Positions 33,474-41,800 of a stretch of 64,000 bases of DNA are shown here, piece after piece. The notes under the pieces were generated by a model. The model searched no databases. It was not told the origin of the DNA and was given only the letters and a program-made list of their open reading frames with translations. Numbering within the stretch: the first letter of the stretch is position 1; each line of letters opens with the position of its first letter. Made by a program: the position numbers and the translations under genes. Origin of the DNA: Paucibacter_B soli (GTDB taxonomy: Bacteria; Pseudomonadota; Gammaproteobacteria; Burkholderiales; Burkholderiaceae_C); the NCBI RefSeq assembly GCF_037482845.1, contig NZ_JBBHJW010000007.1, positions 62,001 through 126,000 on the forward strand. Direction: 5' to 3'.

Positions 33474-34112
33474 ATGCAAAGCGCACGCCGCTTCTTCAGC
33501 TTTCTTTCCGGCATCGCGCTCTACACCAGCGCGATGGTGGCGTCCAATGTGCTGGCCACCATCTCCTTGCCGCGCAGCTGGGTGCTGGTGTCCGGGCGCA
33601 GCGACACCATGATGGCCCAGGCCTGGAAGGCCTGCCTGCTGGCCCTGCCCCTGGTGGTGCTGGCCGCCATCTGGGTCAACATCACGTTGCGCGCGCGCCA
33701 GCGCAGCCGCAAGCATGTGGTGGCCTGGCTGTTCGGTGGCCTGGTGGCCGGCTGGCTGGGCTGGCTGATGTATGGCTTCATCGTCTTCGCCGTGCAGACC
33801 GGCGAACGCACCTGGCCAGTCTCGGCCATGCTGTTTTCCTCCAACATTCCGCCCCTGTGGGGCCTGATGAATACCGCCGGCATCTTCCTGGGCGCCTTGA
33901 TCGGCCTCTGGACCGTGCCCGAGCGCATCTCGACCCGCCAGCAACGTGCCGCCCTGGCAGCAGCGGCCGCCGCCGCAAACGCCGACACGCCGGCCGCGCC
34001 GAGCCGGGGACCCCGCATTCCGCGCCTGAGTAACTGGCGCAAGCCGGCCGCGCCCGCCGTCGAGGCGGCCACCAGAGAGCCCCGCGAGAAAGCCCTTAGC
34101 GAGCAACCATAG
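33474..34112 (+). CDS. Uncharacterised integral membrane protein
   Basis: 212 residues starting at MQSARRFF. Four hydrophobic segments near 8-28, 46-66, 83-108 and 117-143, then a polar Ala, Pro and Arg-rich tail of about 60 residues that should be cytoplasmic. I recognise no domain. Upstream in-frame ATG 33405 would add 23 residues of non-protein-like composition. Its neighbours (acyl-CoA synthetase fusion, DinB) give no functional clue. Confidence 0.6.
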   Translation: MQSARRFFSFLSGIALYTSAMVASNVLATISLPRSWVLVSGRSDTMMAQAWKACLLALPLVVLAAIWVNITLRARQRSRKHVVAWLFGGLVAGWLGWLMYGFIVFAVQTGERTWPVSAMLFSSNIPPLWGLMNTAGIFLGALIGLWTVPERISTRQQRAALAAAAAAANADTPAAPSRGPRIPRLSNWRKPAAPAVEAATREPREKALSEQP

Positions 34113-34171
34113 GCCAGCCGCAGCGGCCCGGCTAGCATAGGCAGCAGCACCACAGCCCAAAGGCGCCGCCC

Positions 34172-34747
34172 ATGAGCCTAGCCCGCCACTTCCACCAGAT
34201 GGCCTACAACAATGCCTGGGCGAACCACCGCCTGCTTGGGGCCTGCGCGAAGTTGCAGCCGGGTGAGTTCGAGGCCGCACGCAGCGGCTTCTTTCCCTCG
34301 CTGCGCGCCACGCTGAACCACAACCTCACGGTCGACTGGTTCTATATCGATGCGCTGGAGCGCGAATTGCACGGCGCGCCACCCAACCCGGATTGCTACC
34401 AGTTCTTTGCGCAGGACGAGCCCTGCCAGAGCCTGGAACAGCTGCGCCAGGAGCAGCGCCAATCCGACCGCCGCCTGCTGGCCTATTGCGCGCAACTGAT
34501 GGACAGCGAGCTGGAGCGGCTGGTGACCATAGACCGCCCCGGCCGGCAGCAACAGGACACGCGCGCCCGCCTGCTGGCGCATCTGCTGCAGCACCAGATC
34601 CACCACCGCGGCCAGGCGCATTGCATGCTCTCCAGCAGCTCGGTCAAACCGCCGCAGCTGGACGAGTTCTTCTGCGCCGGCGAGGCCCATCTGCGCGCCG
34701 CCGAGTTTGCCGAACTGGGCTTTACCGAAGCGATGATCTGGGACTGA
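34172..34747 (+). CDS. DinB family protein
   Basis: 191 residues, four-helix bundle. Metal ligands expected for DinB/YfiT proteins are present: H50 (LNHNL), and H141 and H145 of the HxxxH in HQIHHRGQ. Family members include metal-dependent thiol transferases such as mycothiol and bacillithiol enzymes, but most have no known substrate. A run of hairpins follows the stop. Confidence 0.85.
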   Translation: MSLARHFHQMAYNNAWANHRLLGACAKLQPGEFEAARSGFFPSLRATLNHNLTVDWFYIDALERELHGAPPNPDCYQFFAQDEPCQSLEQLRQEQRQSDRRLLAYCAQLMDSELERLVTIDRPGRQQQDTRARLLAHLLQHQIHHRGQAHCMLSSSSVKPPQLDEFFCAGEAHLRAAEFAELGFTEAMIWD

Positions 34748-34758
34748 GTCGGGACCGA

Positions 34759-34818
34759 GGCAAGGCCCTGCGGCCTTGCCGACGCCCGACGAAGGACTTG
34801 GCGCATGCAGGCGCCAAG
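34759..34818 (+). repeat. Two perfect hairpins after the DinB gene
   Basis: GGCAAGGCC-CTGC-GGCCTTGCC (34759-34780, 9-bp stem) and CTTGGCGC-ATGCAG-GCGCCAAG (34797-34818, 8-bp stem). No T tract follows either. The first resembles, in loop and sequence, the hairpins at 1172-1197 and 1210-1235. They could be a transcription end, or REP-like sequence. Confidence 0.45.
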
Positions 34819-34831
34819 GCTGAGGCACCCG

Positions 34832-35030
34832 CAAGAAGAAACCCGCCAGCTCCTTCGAACTGGCGGGTCAGGTGAAGGCCCCAGGACGCAGCGGTTTCAC
34901 GGCCCGTCCAGCCTGAGGATGCTGCCTTCACCACGTCTGATGTCGGGGACATCAGCCTGTTTCCCCTTCGCGGGGAATCCTCAGTCTCGTGGCGCCACCG
35001 TCTGCTCTCATTGCTACCGGCTTTGCCACA
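34832..35030 (-). ncRNA. Candidate structured small RNA or 3' UTR-derived RNA
   Basis: Read on the minus strand, this gene-free stretch can form: a closing stem of ATCCTCAG with CTGAGGAT (34977-34984 and 34913-34920); inside it, hairpins TTCCCC/GGGGAA (34961-34977) and CTGATGTC/GACATCAG (34937-34955); and a nine-bp pairing GCCTTCACC (34924-34932) with GGTGAAGGC (34871-34879) that crosses the closing stem, a pseudoknot or switch arrangement. It ends in a terminator: ACCCGCCAG / CTGGCGGGT (34841-34868) then TTCTTCTT. Upstream is a 10-bp palindrome, GTGGCGCCAC (34989-34998). It starts about 60 bp after the hibernation factor stop on the same strand. I could not match it to tmRNA, RNase P, SRP RNA, 6S or a riboswitch. 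Confidence 0.5.
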
Positions 35031-35092
35031 GTGCAAATCTAGTCGCTGCCGGGCCGGGCGCTTTGCGCTGGCTCAACAGCCTGCAGCGCCGG

Positions 35093-35434
35093 CTACTCGC
35101 CCAGCTCGGCGCGTGCCTTTTGCTGGCCGCGCAGGCGGCCGATGCGGTCTTCCAGCTGGCGCCGCATATTGTCGAAAGCGTCGCGCAGCGCCACATAGGC
35201 ATCCTCGTTCTGCACATGGCTGACGCTCAACTCATGGCCAGGGAAGGTCAGGTCGATACGCACGACGAAGGGGCGGCCCTGCTGGCTGTGCTTGTGGTCC
35301 AGTTCGATGCAGACGCGGCAGCTGGTCAGGTCGGCACAGAATTGCTCCAGCTTGAGCGCACGCTCCTCGGCGGCGGCGCGCAGGGCGGCGGATTCTTCCA
35401 TACCTTGGAAGCGAACATGCAGTGCTTGCCTCAT
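35093..35434 (-). CDS. HPF/RaiA family ribosome-associated protein
   Basis: 113 residues. Opening MRQALHVRFQGMEESAALRAAAEERALKLEQF, then VCIELDHKHSQQG and a final DAFDNMRRQLEDRIGRL, matching short hibernation factors. These bind the 30S decoding region in stationary phase and stop translation. ATG 35434 has GAGGAG nine bases upstream. The candidate RNA lies immediately downstream. Confidence 0.83.
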   Translation of the reverse strand: MRQALHVRFQGMEESAALRAAAEERALKLEQFCADLTSCRVCIELDHKHSQQGRPFVVRIDLTFPGHELSVSHVQNEDAYVALRDAFDNMRRQLEDRIGRLRGQQKARAELGE

Positions 35435-35561
35435 GAGAGTCTTCTCCTCGTTGTTGCCGGCGGCCGCGCCCCGATGGTCGCGAATCCCGCTTGGCATGTC
35501 ACTACGATGCCTGAGCCGCGCCGAGCAGTCTTGACGTAACGCAAGGCTGGGCCGGACGGCG

Positions 35562-36446
35562 CTAGCGCTGCCACTGCGGGAAGTAACCCAGCAAGTCCTG
35601 CACCGCGCTGTCATGCGCCGGCACCACCACCAGGGCCGGCTCGGCGGCCATCAGCGCACGCACCTGGGCCTGACTGTCCAGGGTCTGCTGCGCATGGCCG
35701 TCCACCAGCAGGCTGGCGGCCCAGAATTTGGGGGCGCCGGCGCGCAGCGCAGCCAGGGTCCAGGCCACGTCGCCAATGAAGAAGAACTCGCGCCCCGAGT
35801 CCACCTTGACGAACAGCCCCATCGAGCCGGGCGTGTGGCCGGGCATGGGCACCAGCACCACCGTGCCGTCGCCAAACAGATCCAGGCTTTGCGCATAGCC
35901 GCGATGCGGCCGGGCCTGGAACTGCAGCGCCTCCCAGCGCATGCCGGGCGCACCGAGCTGCGAGGCCCAGCTGCCGCCAGGGCCGCGGCTGGGCTGCCGG
36001 ATCCGCGGCAGCTCGGCCGCGGCCACGCCGATGCGCGCGGCCGGAAAGTCCAGCAAGCCGCCGGCATGGTCCCAATGGCTGTGGCTCAGCAGCAGCAAGC
36101 CGGGCGGCGCCAGGCCGGCCTCGTCGAGCTGCTGGCGCGCCGGCCGCACCGGCGCCTCGTACCTGAAGAAGGGCCGCCACCAGGCCGGCATGTCCTGCCG
36201 GTACTGGCCCTCGATCTGGCTACCCATGCCGGTATCGAAGAGCAGCAGCTCCTCGCCATGGCGCACCAGAAAGGCTGAAAAATTGGAGTCGATGCGCTTG
36301 CTGAAGCTGCCGCCGGGCACCAGCAGGCCCTCGGCCACGGCCACGCGGGCGGTCTTGATGATGGCCAGCTGCACCGACGGTGCAGCTGCAGCGCCATGGC
36401 TGAGCGCCAGGCTCAGGGCGAGGAATGGAAGGATTCGTTTGAGCAT
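35562..36446 (-). CDS. Secreted metallo-beta-lactamase-fold hydrolase
   Basis: 294 residues with a signal peptide (MLKRILPFLALSLALS, cleavage near AAA). Complete metal motif HSHWDHAGG near residue 121, PGHTPGSMGL near 207, IGDVAW near 229, and a final His in PAHD. It resembles AttM/AiiA-type lactonases and related periplasmic hydrolases; the substrate is not known. The start codon lies at or within a few bases of the predicted transcription start of a promoter with MerR-type spacing, and a MerR gene is divergent from it. Confidence 0.88.
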   Translation of the reverse strand: MLKRILPFLALSLALSHGAAAAPSVQLAIIKTARVAVAEGLLVPGGSFSKRIDSNFSAFLVRHGEELLLFDTGMGSQIEGQYRQDMPAWWRPFFRYEAPVRPARQQLDEAGLAPPGLLLLSHSHWDHAGGLLDFPAARIGVAAAELPRIRQPSRGPGGSWASQLGAPGMRWEALQFQARPHRGYAQSLDLFGDGTVVLVPMPGHTPGSMGLFVKVDSGREFFFIGDVAWTLAALRAGAPKFWAASLLVDGHAQQTLDSQAQVRALMAAEPALVVVPAHDSAVQDLLGYFPQWQR

Positions 36447-36452
36447 GGGCGC

Positions 36453-36484
36453 AGCCTAAACATGGGTCTATGCTCCAAGGTCAA
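36453..36484 (-). promoter_or_regulatory. Candidate MerR-type promoter with long spacer
   Basis: Minus strand: -35 TTGACC (36484-36479) and -10 TAGGCT (36458-36453) with a 20-bp spacer (19 bp if TTAGGC is taken as -10). A weak dyad, CTTGG and CCATG, lies in the spacer. Stretched 19-20 bp spacers are the hallmark of MerR-family-activated promoters, and the divergent gene encodes a MerR protein. The predicted start of transcription falls near 36446, the first base of the hydrolase start codon. Confidence 0.55.
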
Positions 36485-36514
36485 GCCCCCTGCCCGGTTT
36501 TTTTGCGCCTCCTC

Positions 36515-36970
36515 ATGAACATCAGCCAGTTGGCCAAGGCCAGTCAGATCTCCACCGACACCCTGCGTTACTACGAGAAGCAGGGCCTGCTGCAGGCCGA
36601 AGGCCGCCAGGCCAATGGCTATCGCCGCTACGGGCCGGCGCAGCTGGAGCGGCTGCGTTTCATACGCGGTGCGCAGGCGCTGGGTTTCTCGCTCAAGGAG
36701 ATCGCGGCCATCCTGCCGCAGCTGGCCGAGGGCCAGTTCGGGCGTGCCGAGATCGAGCACAAGCTGCGGGCCAAGATGGCCGAGATCGACGCTCAGATCG
36801 GCCAGCTGCAGCAGCTCAGGGCCGAGCTGGCGGCCACCTTTGCATCCCTGCGCTGCGCGCCGCAGGCCACGCTCGACACGCGCGACAGCACCGCGCCCGA
36901 CAGTGGCAGCGGCGCCGGTGTGGCGGTGCGCAAGCGCAGCTTTGGCCGCCCAACTCGCGGCGCGGCCTGA
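36515..36970 (+). CDS. MerR family transcriptional regulator
   Basis: 151 residues. MNISQLAKASQISTDTLRYYEKQGLL is the typical helix-turn-helix and wing start, followed by ANGYRRYG, the dimerisation helix with LGFSLKEIAAI, and a coiled-coil tail. There is no CxxC-type metal pair at the end of the helix; one Cys occurs at SLRCAPQ. The C-terminus is basic and disordered. It probably activates the divergent MBL hydrolase gene. Confidence 0.9.
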   Translation: MNISQLAKASQISTDTLRYYEKQGLLQAEGRQANGYRRYGPAQLERLRFIRGAQALGFSLKEIAAILPQLAEGQFGRAEIEHKLRAKMAEIDAQIGQLQQLRAELAATFASLRCAPQATLDTRDSTAPDSGSGAGVAVRKRSFGRPTRGAA

Positions 36971-37100
36971 TCCCCCGTTCAAAGTGTCGCCGCTCGGCTG
37001 CCGCGGCGGCATACTTGGGGCTCAGGGGAGCTAGCAGGGCGGTGGCGGTAGGCGCCGCCCGCGGGTCCGGCAGGGCTCGCTATCCGGAACGGCTTGCACG

Positions 37101-38534
37101 ATGTCCGAGGTCCTGCAGGGCTTTGCCCCCAACTTTCTCTCCGCCCAGCCGGCAGGCCGGCTGGAACAGCGCCTGGCCCAGATCGTGATGCTGGCCTCGG
37201 CGCTGACCCTGGTCGCGCTGCTGCCCTTTGCGCAGCGGCAACTGCCGCAGGTCTGGGCCTTCATTCCGATCTATGAGTCGGCACTGATTCTCAGCGACAT
37301 CGTCACCGCCGCCCTCTTGATCGGCCAGTTCATGATCAGCCGCTCGCGCGCCATGCGCGTGCTGGTCGGCGGCTACCTGTTCACCGGCCTGATGGCCAGC
37401 GCTCACATGCTGAGTTTTCCGGGCCTGTTTGCCGAGCAGGGCCTGCTCGGCGGCGACAAGCAGACCACCGCCTGGCTCTATATGTTCTGGCATGCCGGCT
37501 TTCCGCTCTGTGTGATTGCCTATTGCGGACTGCGCGGCGAAGTGAGCGGCGGCACGCGCCGTGCCCTGCTGCAGGGCATGTGCTGGGTCGTCGGCGCGGT
37601 GCTGGCCCTGGTGCTGCTGGCCACCCGCGGCATCACGGCGCTGCCCGCCATCATGGTCGGCAACCATTACAGCCCGGCCATGCTGGTGGTGGTCTCCAGC
37701 GTCTGGTTGCTCAGCATGCTGGCCCTGTTGGTGCTGTGGCGCCGGCGCATGCGTTCGGTGCTCGATCTCTGGCTGGTGGTGGTGATGGGCGCCTGGCTCA
37801 GCGACATCGCGCTCTCGGCGGTGTTCAACGCCGGACGCTTCGATCTGGGCTTTTATGCCGGGCGCATTTATGGCCTGCTGGCCGCCAGCATGGTGTTGCT
37901 GATCCTGCTGGTGGAAAACGGCTGGCTCTATGCGCGCCTGCTGCAAACCACCGCAGAGCTGCAGCGACTGATGAGCGCCGATGCCCTCACCGGCATCGCC
38001 AACCGGCGCGCCTTTGACGAGGCGCTGGCGCGCGAATGGCGCCGCGCCCAGCGTCGCGACAGCGCGCTGAGCCTGCTGATGCTGGACGTCGACCATTTCA
38101 AGCTCTACAACGACCGCTACGGCCATGTCGCCGGCGACGCCTGCCTGCGCGCGGTGGCGGCGGTGCTGGCGCATGCGGCGCAACGGGCCGGCGAGATCGC
38201 GGCCCGCTACGGTGGTGAGGAATTCGCCATCCTGCTGCCCGAGCTTGACGCCCAGGCCGCGCTGCAACTGGGGCAGCGCATTTGCCAGGGCGTCGCTAAC
38301 CTGGGCATCGCGCATGCGGCCTCGCCGACGGCCGGCCATGTCACCGTCAGCCTGGGCGTGGCCAGCCTGCATCCGCACATGCAGGCCGCCACACTGGTGC
38401 AGCGCGCCGACGCCGCGCTTTACGCGGCCAAGCTGGCGGGGCGCAACCGGGTCTGGCTGGCCGACGACGAGCAGCGGCCCGGCGAAAAGGGCAGCGCCGC
38501 GGCATGTGCAGGCCTGCACACGCAGCGCGCCTAA
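37101..38534 (+). CDS. Membrane diguanylate cyclase (MASE-type sensor plus GGDEF)
   Basis: 477 residues. Eight or so hydrophobic segments over residues 25-280 form a membrane sensor of MASE type (MASE4-like by general pattern). The GGDEF domain follows from about 290 with DALTGIANRRAFDE, LDVDHFKLYNDRYGH and active site GGEEF at 371-375. The residues before it (QRAGEIAARY) lack the RxxD inhibitory site. Makes c-di-GMP. Other c-di-GMP proteins in the window are an HD-GYP (51330) and an EAL (57188). Confidence 0.92.
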   Translation: MSEVLQGFAPNFLSAQPAGRLEQRLAQIVMLASALTLVALLPFAQRQLPQVWAFIPIYESALILSDIVTAALLIGQFMISRSRAMRVLVGGYLFTGLMASAHMLSFPGLFAEQGLLGGDKQTTAWLYMFWHAGFPLCVIAYCGLRGEVSGGTRRALLQGMCWVVGAVLALVLLATRGITALPAIMVGNHYSPAMLVVVSSVWLLSMLALLVLWRRRMRSVLDLWLVVVMGAWLSDIALSAVFNAGRFDLGFYAGRIYGLLAASMVLLILLVENGWLYARLLQTTAELQRLMSADALTGIANRRAFDEALAREWRRAQRRDSALSLLMLDVDHFKLYNDRYGHVAGDACLRAVAAVLAHAAQRAGEIAARYGGEEFAILLPELDAQAALQLGQRICQGVANLGIAHAASPTAGHVTVSLGVASLHPHMQAATLVQRADAALYAAKLAGRNRVWLADDEQRPGEKGSAAACAGLHTQRA

Positions 38535-38543
38535 TCTTGTGCC

Positions 38544-39788
38544 TCAGCGCTGCGTGAAACCCTGCAGCGGCACCGCCTCGGCCAGGGCCCGGTAGCCGGC
38601 ATCGTTGAGGTGCAGGTGGTCGCCGCTGTCATAGGCGGGCCGCAGCCGCGCGGGTCGCGCGGGATCGCGCAGCACTGCGTCCGCATCGGCCATGGCATCG
38701 AACTCATGCGCATGGGCCCTCAGCCAGCGGTTGAAGCTGCGCCGCTGCCCATCCTTGGCGGGGCTGTAATAGCCCGGCGCGATGTCGGCCGCCGCGAAGG
38801 GCGGGATGGTGCTGGCGATCACGCGCAGGCCCTGCTGGCGCGCACGCGCGGCGAGCGCCTGGTAGCCCTGGATCAGCGCCGCCACGCGCACCGGCGCCTC
38901 TGGCCTGGCCAGCGAGCCGGGGAAAGCAATGTCGTTGGTGCCGATGCGCAGCAACACGGCGCGCACGCCGGATTGCTGCAGCACATCGCGCTCGAAGCGC
39001 GCCGCGGCCGACTCGCCAAGCGCCGCGCCGGCCGGGTTGCTGGGCTGGCGCGGCGCATCGCGCAGGAGCCGGTTGCCGATCAGGCCCTGGTTCAGCACCG
39101 CCCAGCCATGCGGCTGCAGGCGCTGCGCCAGCGCATCGGTGAGGCGACCGTTGGCGTCTTCGGTGGAGCCATCGCCATCCACCGAAGAGTCACCGAACAC
39201 CACCAAGGCCTGCGCCGCTGCGCCCTCGTGCTGCACGTCAAGGCCCACCACAAAGGGCCAGGCGTTTATGGTCTTGGCCTCGGGCCAGGCGGCGGCGCCG
39301 GTCTGGTCGCCGGCCGCCACATAGCTGGTCTGCATGGCCAGAAAATGCGAGGTACTGCCCAGCGTGGGCTGCGGCAGGTAGAGGCTCAGCGCCAGCTCGG
39401 CGAAGGCCGGCACCGGCAGCTCGATGGCATCGCTCCAGATCTCGGCATGGGGCGCCAGGGTCACGCCGGGCAGCCCGCCAAAGCTGAGCGCCCTGTCGCT
39501 GCCGGCGTCGATGCCGGCGCCCGTCTGGCGCAGGGCCAGGCGGGCCTTGCCCAGCACCAGCGGTTGCTCGCCATAGCGGTTCGACAGCTTTACGCGCAGC
39601 CGCTCGCCGCCCAGGCTGGGGCGCAGGATCAGGCGCAGGCTCTGGTCCGCGTAGGCCGCCGGCTTGCCGGCCATGGCGGCCTGCGGCGAGGCCGACCAAC
39701 TGCCCACCCAGGACGGCGCGGCGTTGGCCATCGACAGGCCCGCCAGCAGGGTAAACCCGGCAACAAGGTAGCGAATGCGTTCGAGCAT
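38544..39788 (-). CDS. Secreted SGNH/GDSL hydrolase
   Basis: 414 residues. Signal peptide to about residue 23 (cleavage after ANA), an N-terminal beta-rich domain (WVGSWSASPQAAM), then the SGNH core: block I FGDSSVDG near residue 195, block III RIGTNDI near 288, and block V DHLHLND near 390. An esterase or lipase-like hydrolase, probably on polysaccharide or lipid esters. Start chosen at 39788. Confidence 0.88.
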   Translation of the reverse strand: MLERIRYLVAGFTLLAGLSMANAAPSWVGSWSASPQAAMAGKPAAYADQSLRLILRPSLGGERLRVKLSNRYGEQPLVLGKARLALRQTGAGIDAGSDRALSFGGLPGVTLAPHAEIWSDAIELPVPAFAELALSLYLPQPTLGSTSHFLAMQTSYVAAGDQTGAAAWPEAKTINAWPFVVGLDVQHEGAAAQALVVFGDSSVDGDGSTEDANGRLTDALAQRLQPHGWAVLNQGLIGNRLLRDAPRQPSNPAGAALGESAAARFERDVLQQSGVRAVLLRIGTNDIAFPGSLARPEAPVRVAALIQGYQALAARARQQGLRVIASTIPPFAAADIAPGYYSPAKDGQRRSFNRWLRAHAHEFDAMADADAVLRDPARPARLRPAYDSGDHLHLNDAGYRALAEAVPLQGFTQR

Positions 39789-39847
39789 CAAAAGCCCCGG
39801 ATTGGCAAAGCGGCGAGTATCAGCGTCGCGTTGCCGGCAGGCATTCG

Positions 39848-40831
39848 TCATGCAGCGGCGTGCTCCGCGTAGGCGCGCCGGTAGGCCTGCGGCGTCATGC
39901 CGGTGGCCTGCTTGAACATGCGGTGCAGCGCGCCCTCGCTGCTGAAGCCCAGCTGTTCGGCAATCGTCTTCACCGGCTGGCCTCCGCGCATCAGCTGCTC
40001 GCCCGCCTGGCGCAGCTTCACCAGGCGCAGCCAGCGCGCGGCGGGCAGGCCGGTGGCGGCCCGCACATGGCGGCACAGGCTGCGGGGCGAGCGCGCCAGC
40101 GCCGCCGCGGCCACGTCCAGGGTCAAGGCCGTGGCGGGTATCTGCTGGGCCTTGAGCAGCAGCTCGCGCAGCCAGGGCTGCTGCAGGGCCAGCAGTTCCA
40201 CGCTGGCAAAAGCCGCGTGGCGCACGCGCGGCTGCGGCAGCATCAGCACCTCCTGCACCTCGCGCAGCGCGGCCGGCTCCATGCGGCTTGCCAGCTGCGC
40301 CAGCATCAGCGGCAGGTAGCCGCTGGCACCCGCCGCGGTGACGCAACGTGCGGCGCTCACCAGCGGCGCGTCGAAACGCCATTGCACCTTGGGGAACAGG
40401 GACTGCAGCGGCGCGGCCATCCACCAGGTGGCGGTGGCGGGCTGGCCGTTCAGGCGTCCACTGGCCGCCAGCAGCGGCACGCCCGCGCAATAGCTCCACA
40501 GTTGGCAGCGCGCCGGCAGCCCGCGCAAGGCCTGCACCAGCGGCGCCTGGGCCTGCAGCGCGGCACGCAGCCCCGGCTCGGAGATCACCCACAGGCCGGG
40601 CAGCAGCAGTGCATCGCAGGCCAGCTCGGCCAGCGCCGCCTCGGCCGGCAGCGCCAGGCCATGGGCGCTGGCCACCGGCAGGCCATCCAGGCTGAGCCAG
40701 CGCAGGCGCAGCAGTTCGCGGCCGGCACGCAGATTAGCGGCGGCCACCAGATCGGCCACCGCGAACAGGCCTGCCGGCATGCAGCCCTCGAACAGCAGCA
40801 GGCCTAACGTGGTGGGCAGGCGGTTTGGCAT
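39848..40831 (-). CDS. GlxA-type AraC family regulator (DJ-1/PfpI plus HTH)
   Basis: 327 residues. The N-terminal DJ-1/PfpI-like domain holds LLLPGLWVISEPGL and SYCAGVPLLAASGRL, with the nucleophile-position Cys in SYCAG. The C-terminal AraC helix-turn-helix holds LARSPRSLCRHVRAATG and IAEQLGFSSEGALHRMFKQATGMTPQAYRR. Such GlxA-type regulators often sense quaternary amines or unknown metabolites. It lies 59 bp upstream of the SGNH gene on the same strand and may regulate it. Confidence 0.9.
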   Translation of the reverse strand: MPNRLPTTLGLLLFEGCMPAGLFAVADLVAAANLRAGRELLRLRWLSLDGLPVASAHGLALPAEAALAELACDALLLPGLWVISEPGLRAALQAQAPLVQALRGLPARCQLWSYCAGVPLLAASGRLNGQPATATWWMAAPLQSLFPKVQWRFDAPLVSAARCVTAAGASGYLPLMLAQLASRMEPAALREVQEVLMLPQPRVRHAAFASVELLALQQPWLRELLLKAQQIPATALTLDVAAAALARSPRSLCRHVRAATGLPAARWLRLVKLRQAGEQLMRGGQPVKTIAEQLGFSSEGALHRMFKQATGMTPQAYRRAYAEHAAA

Positions 40832-40921
40832 GAAACGCTAGAAGATTTTCGTTTTTTGCCATTCTGCGCCGGCACCGCAATTCCAACAATGGCTGCACCC
40901 CAAGACTTGGAGCCCGAGCTC

Positions 40922-41725
40922 ATGCTGATCACCCAATTGCGCAACGCCACCCTGGTGCTCGAGTTCCAGGCCGAGGGCCAGGACTTCGTGATCCTGGTCG
41001 ACCCCATGCTGGCGCCGCAAGGCGCCCTGCCCAGCCTCAAATACCTGGGCGGCCAGCGCCGCCGCAATCCGCTGGTGGCGCTGCCCGATGCGGCCGAGGC
41101 GCTGTTGGCGCGCGTCACGCATTGCCTCATCACGCATTGCCAGCGCGGCCATTTCGACCACCTGGACCGCGCCGGCAAGCGCTGGTTGCGCGAGCGCCAG
41201 ATCCCGGTGATCTGCATGCCGCGCGATGCCGACTATTTGCGCCAGCGCGGCATGCAGGTCTGGCCCCTGCTGGGTGCCGAGCGCCAGCCCTTCCTGGGCG
41301 GCGGCCACATCACCCCGGTGCCCTGCGTGCATGGCCATGGCCTGGTGGGCCGGCTGATGGAACATGGCCACGGCTATCTGCTCGAAACGCCCGGCGAGCC
41401 CAGCGTCTACCTGGCCGGCGACACCGTGCTGTGCGCGCCGCTGCGGCATTGCCTGCAGGCGCTGCGCCCCGATCTGGCGGTGCTGCCGGCCGGCGGTGCG
41501 CGCTTCGACATCGGCGGCGAGGTCATCCTCGCGCCCGCCGATGTGGCCAGCGCCGCCGCCCTGCTGCCGCAAGGCACCATCATCGCCAACCACCTGGAAG
41601 CGCTGGACCATTGCCCGGGCAGCCGTGCCGGCATGCGCGCGCTGGCCGGCGCCCAGGGCTGGCTGGAACGCCTGTGGGTGCCCGAAGACGGCGAGGCCAG
41701 GCGGTTCGAAGCGCGCCCGGCCTGA
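40922..41725 (+). CDS. UlaG-like metallo-beta-lactamase-fold hydrolase
   Basis: 267 residues. Starts MLITQLRNATLVLEFQ, with the metal motif HCQRGHFDHLD near residue 73 (HxxxxHxDH, offset from the usual HxHxDH) and LAGDTVL near 165. This matches the UlaG-like MBL branch. Substrate unknown. ATG 40922 has GGAG nine bases upstream. Adjacent divergent gene: the GlxA-type regulator. Confidence 0.8.
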   Translation: MLITQLRNATLVLEFQAEGQDFVILVDPMLAPQGALPSLKYLGGQRRRNPLVALPDAAEALLARVTHCLITHCQRGHFDHLDRAGKRWLRERQIPVICMPRDADYLRQRGMQVWPLLGAERQPFLGGGHITPVPCVHGHGLVGRLMEHGHGYLLETPGEPSVYLAGDTVLCAPLRHCLQALRPDLAVLPAGGARFDIGGEVILAPADVASAAALLPQGTIIANHLEALDHCPGSRAGMRALAGAQGWLERLWVPEDGEARRFEARPA

Positions 41726-41800
41726 TCCGCTGCCGCTATCATCGGCGCGGTGGCAAGGCCTGACCCCGGCCACCTCACTGACGCGAGAGGACGAGACATC

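Noticed and set aside
34832..35030. Identity of the structured RNA as 6S RNA, tmRNA, RNase P or a glycine, cobalamin, FMN or TPP riboswitch
   Set aside because: Required conserved cores are missing: there is no end-to-end closing stem of 6S, no tRNA-like end or tag frame, no RNase P core, and no ligand-binding consensus of the riboswitches named. No gene follows on its strand for a riboswitch to control.
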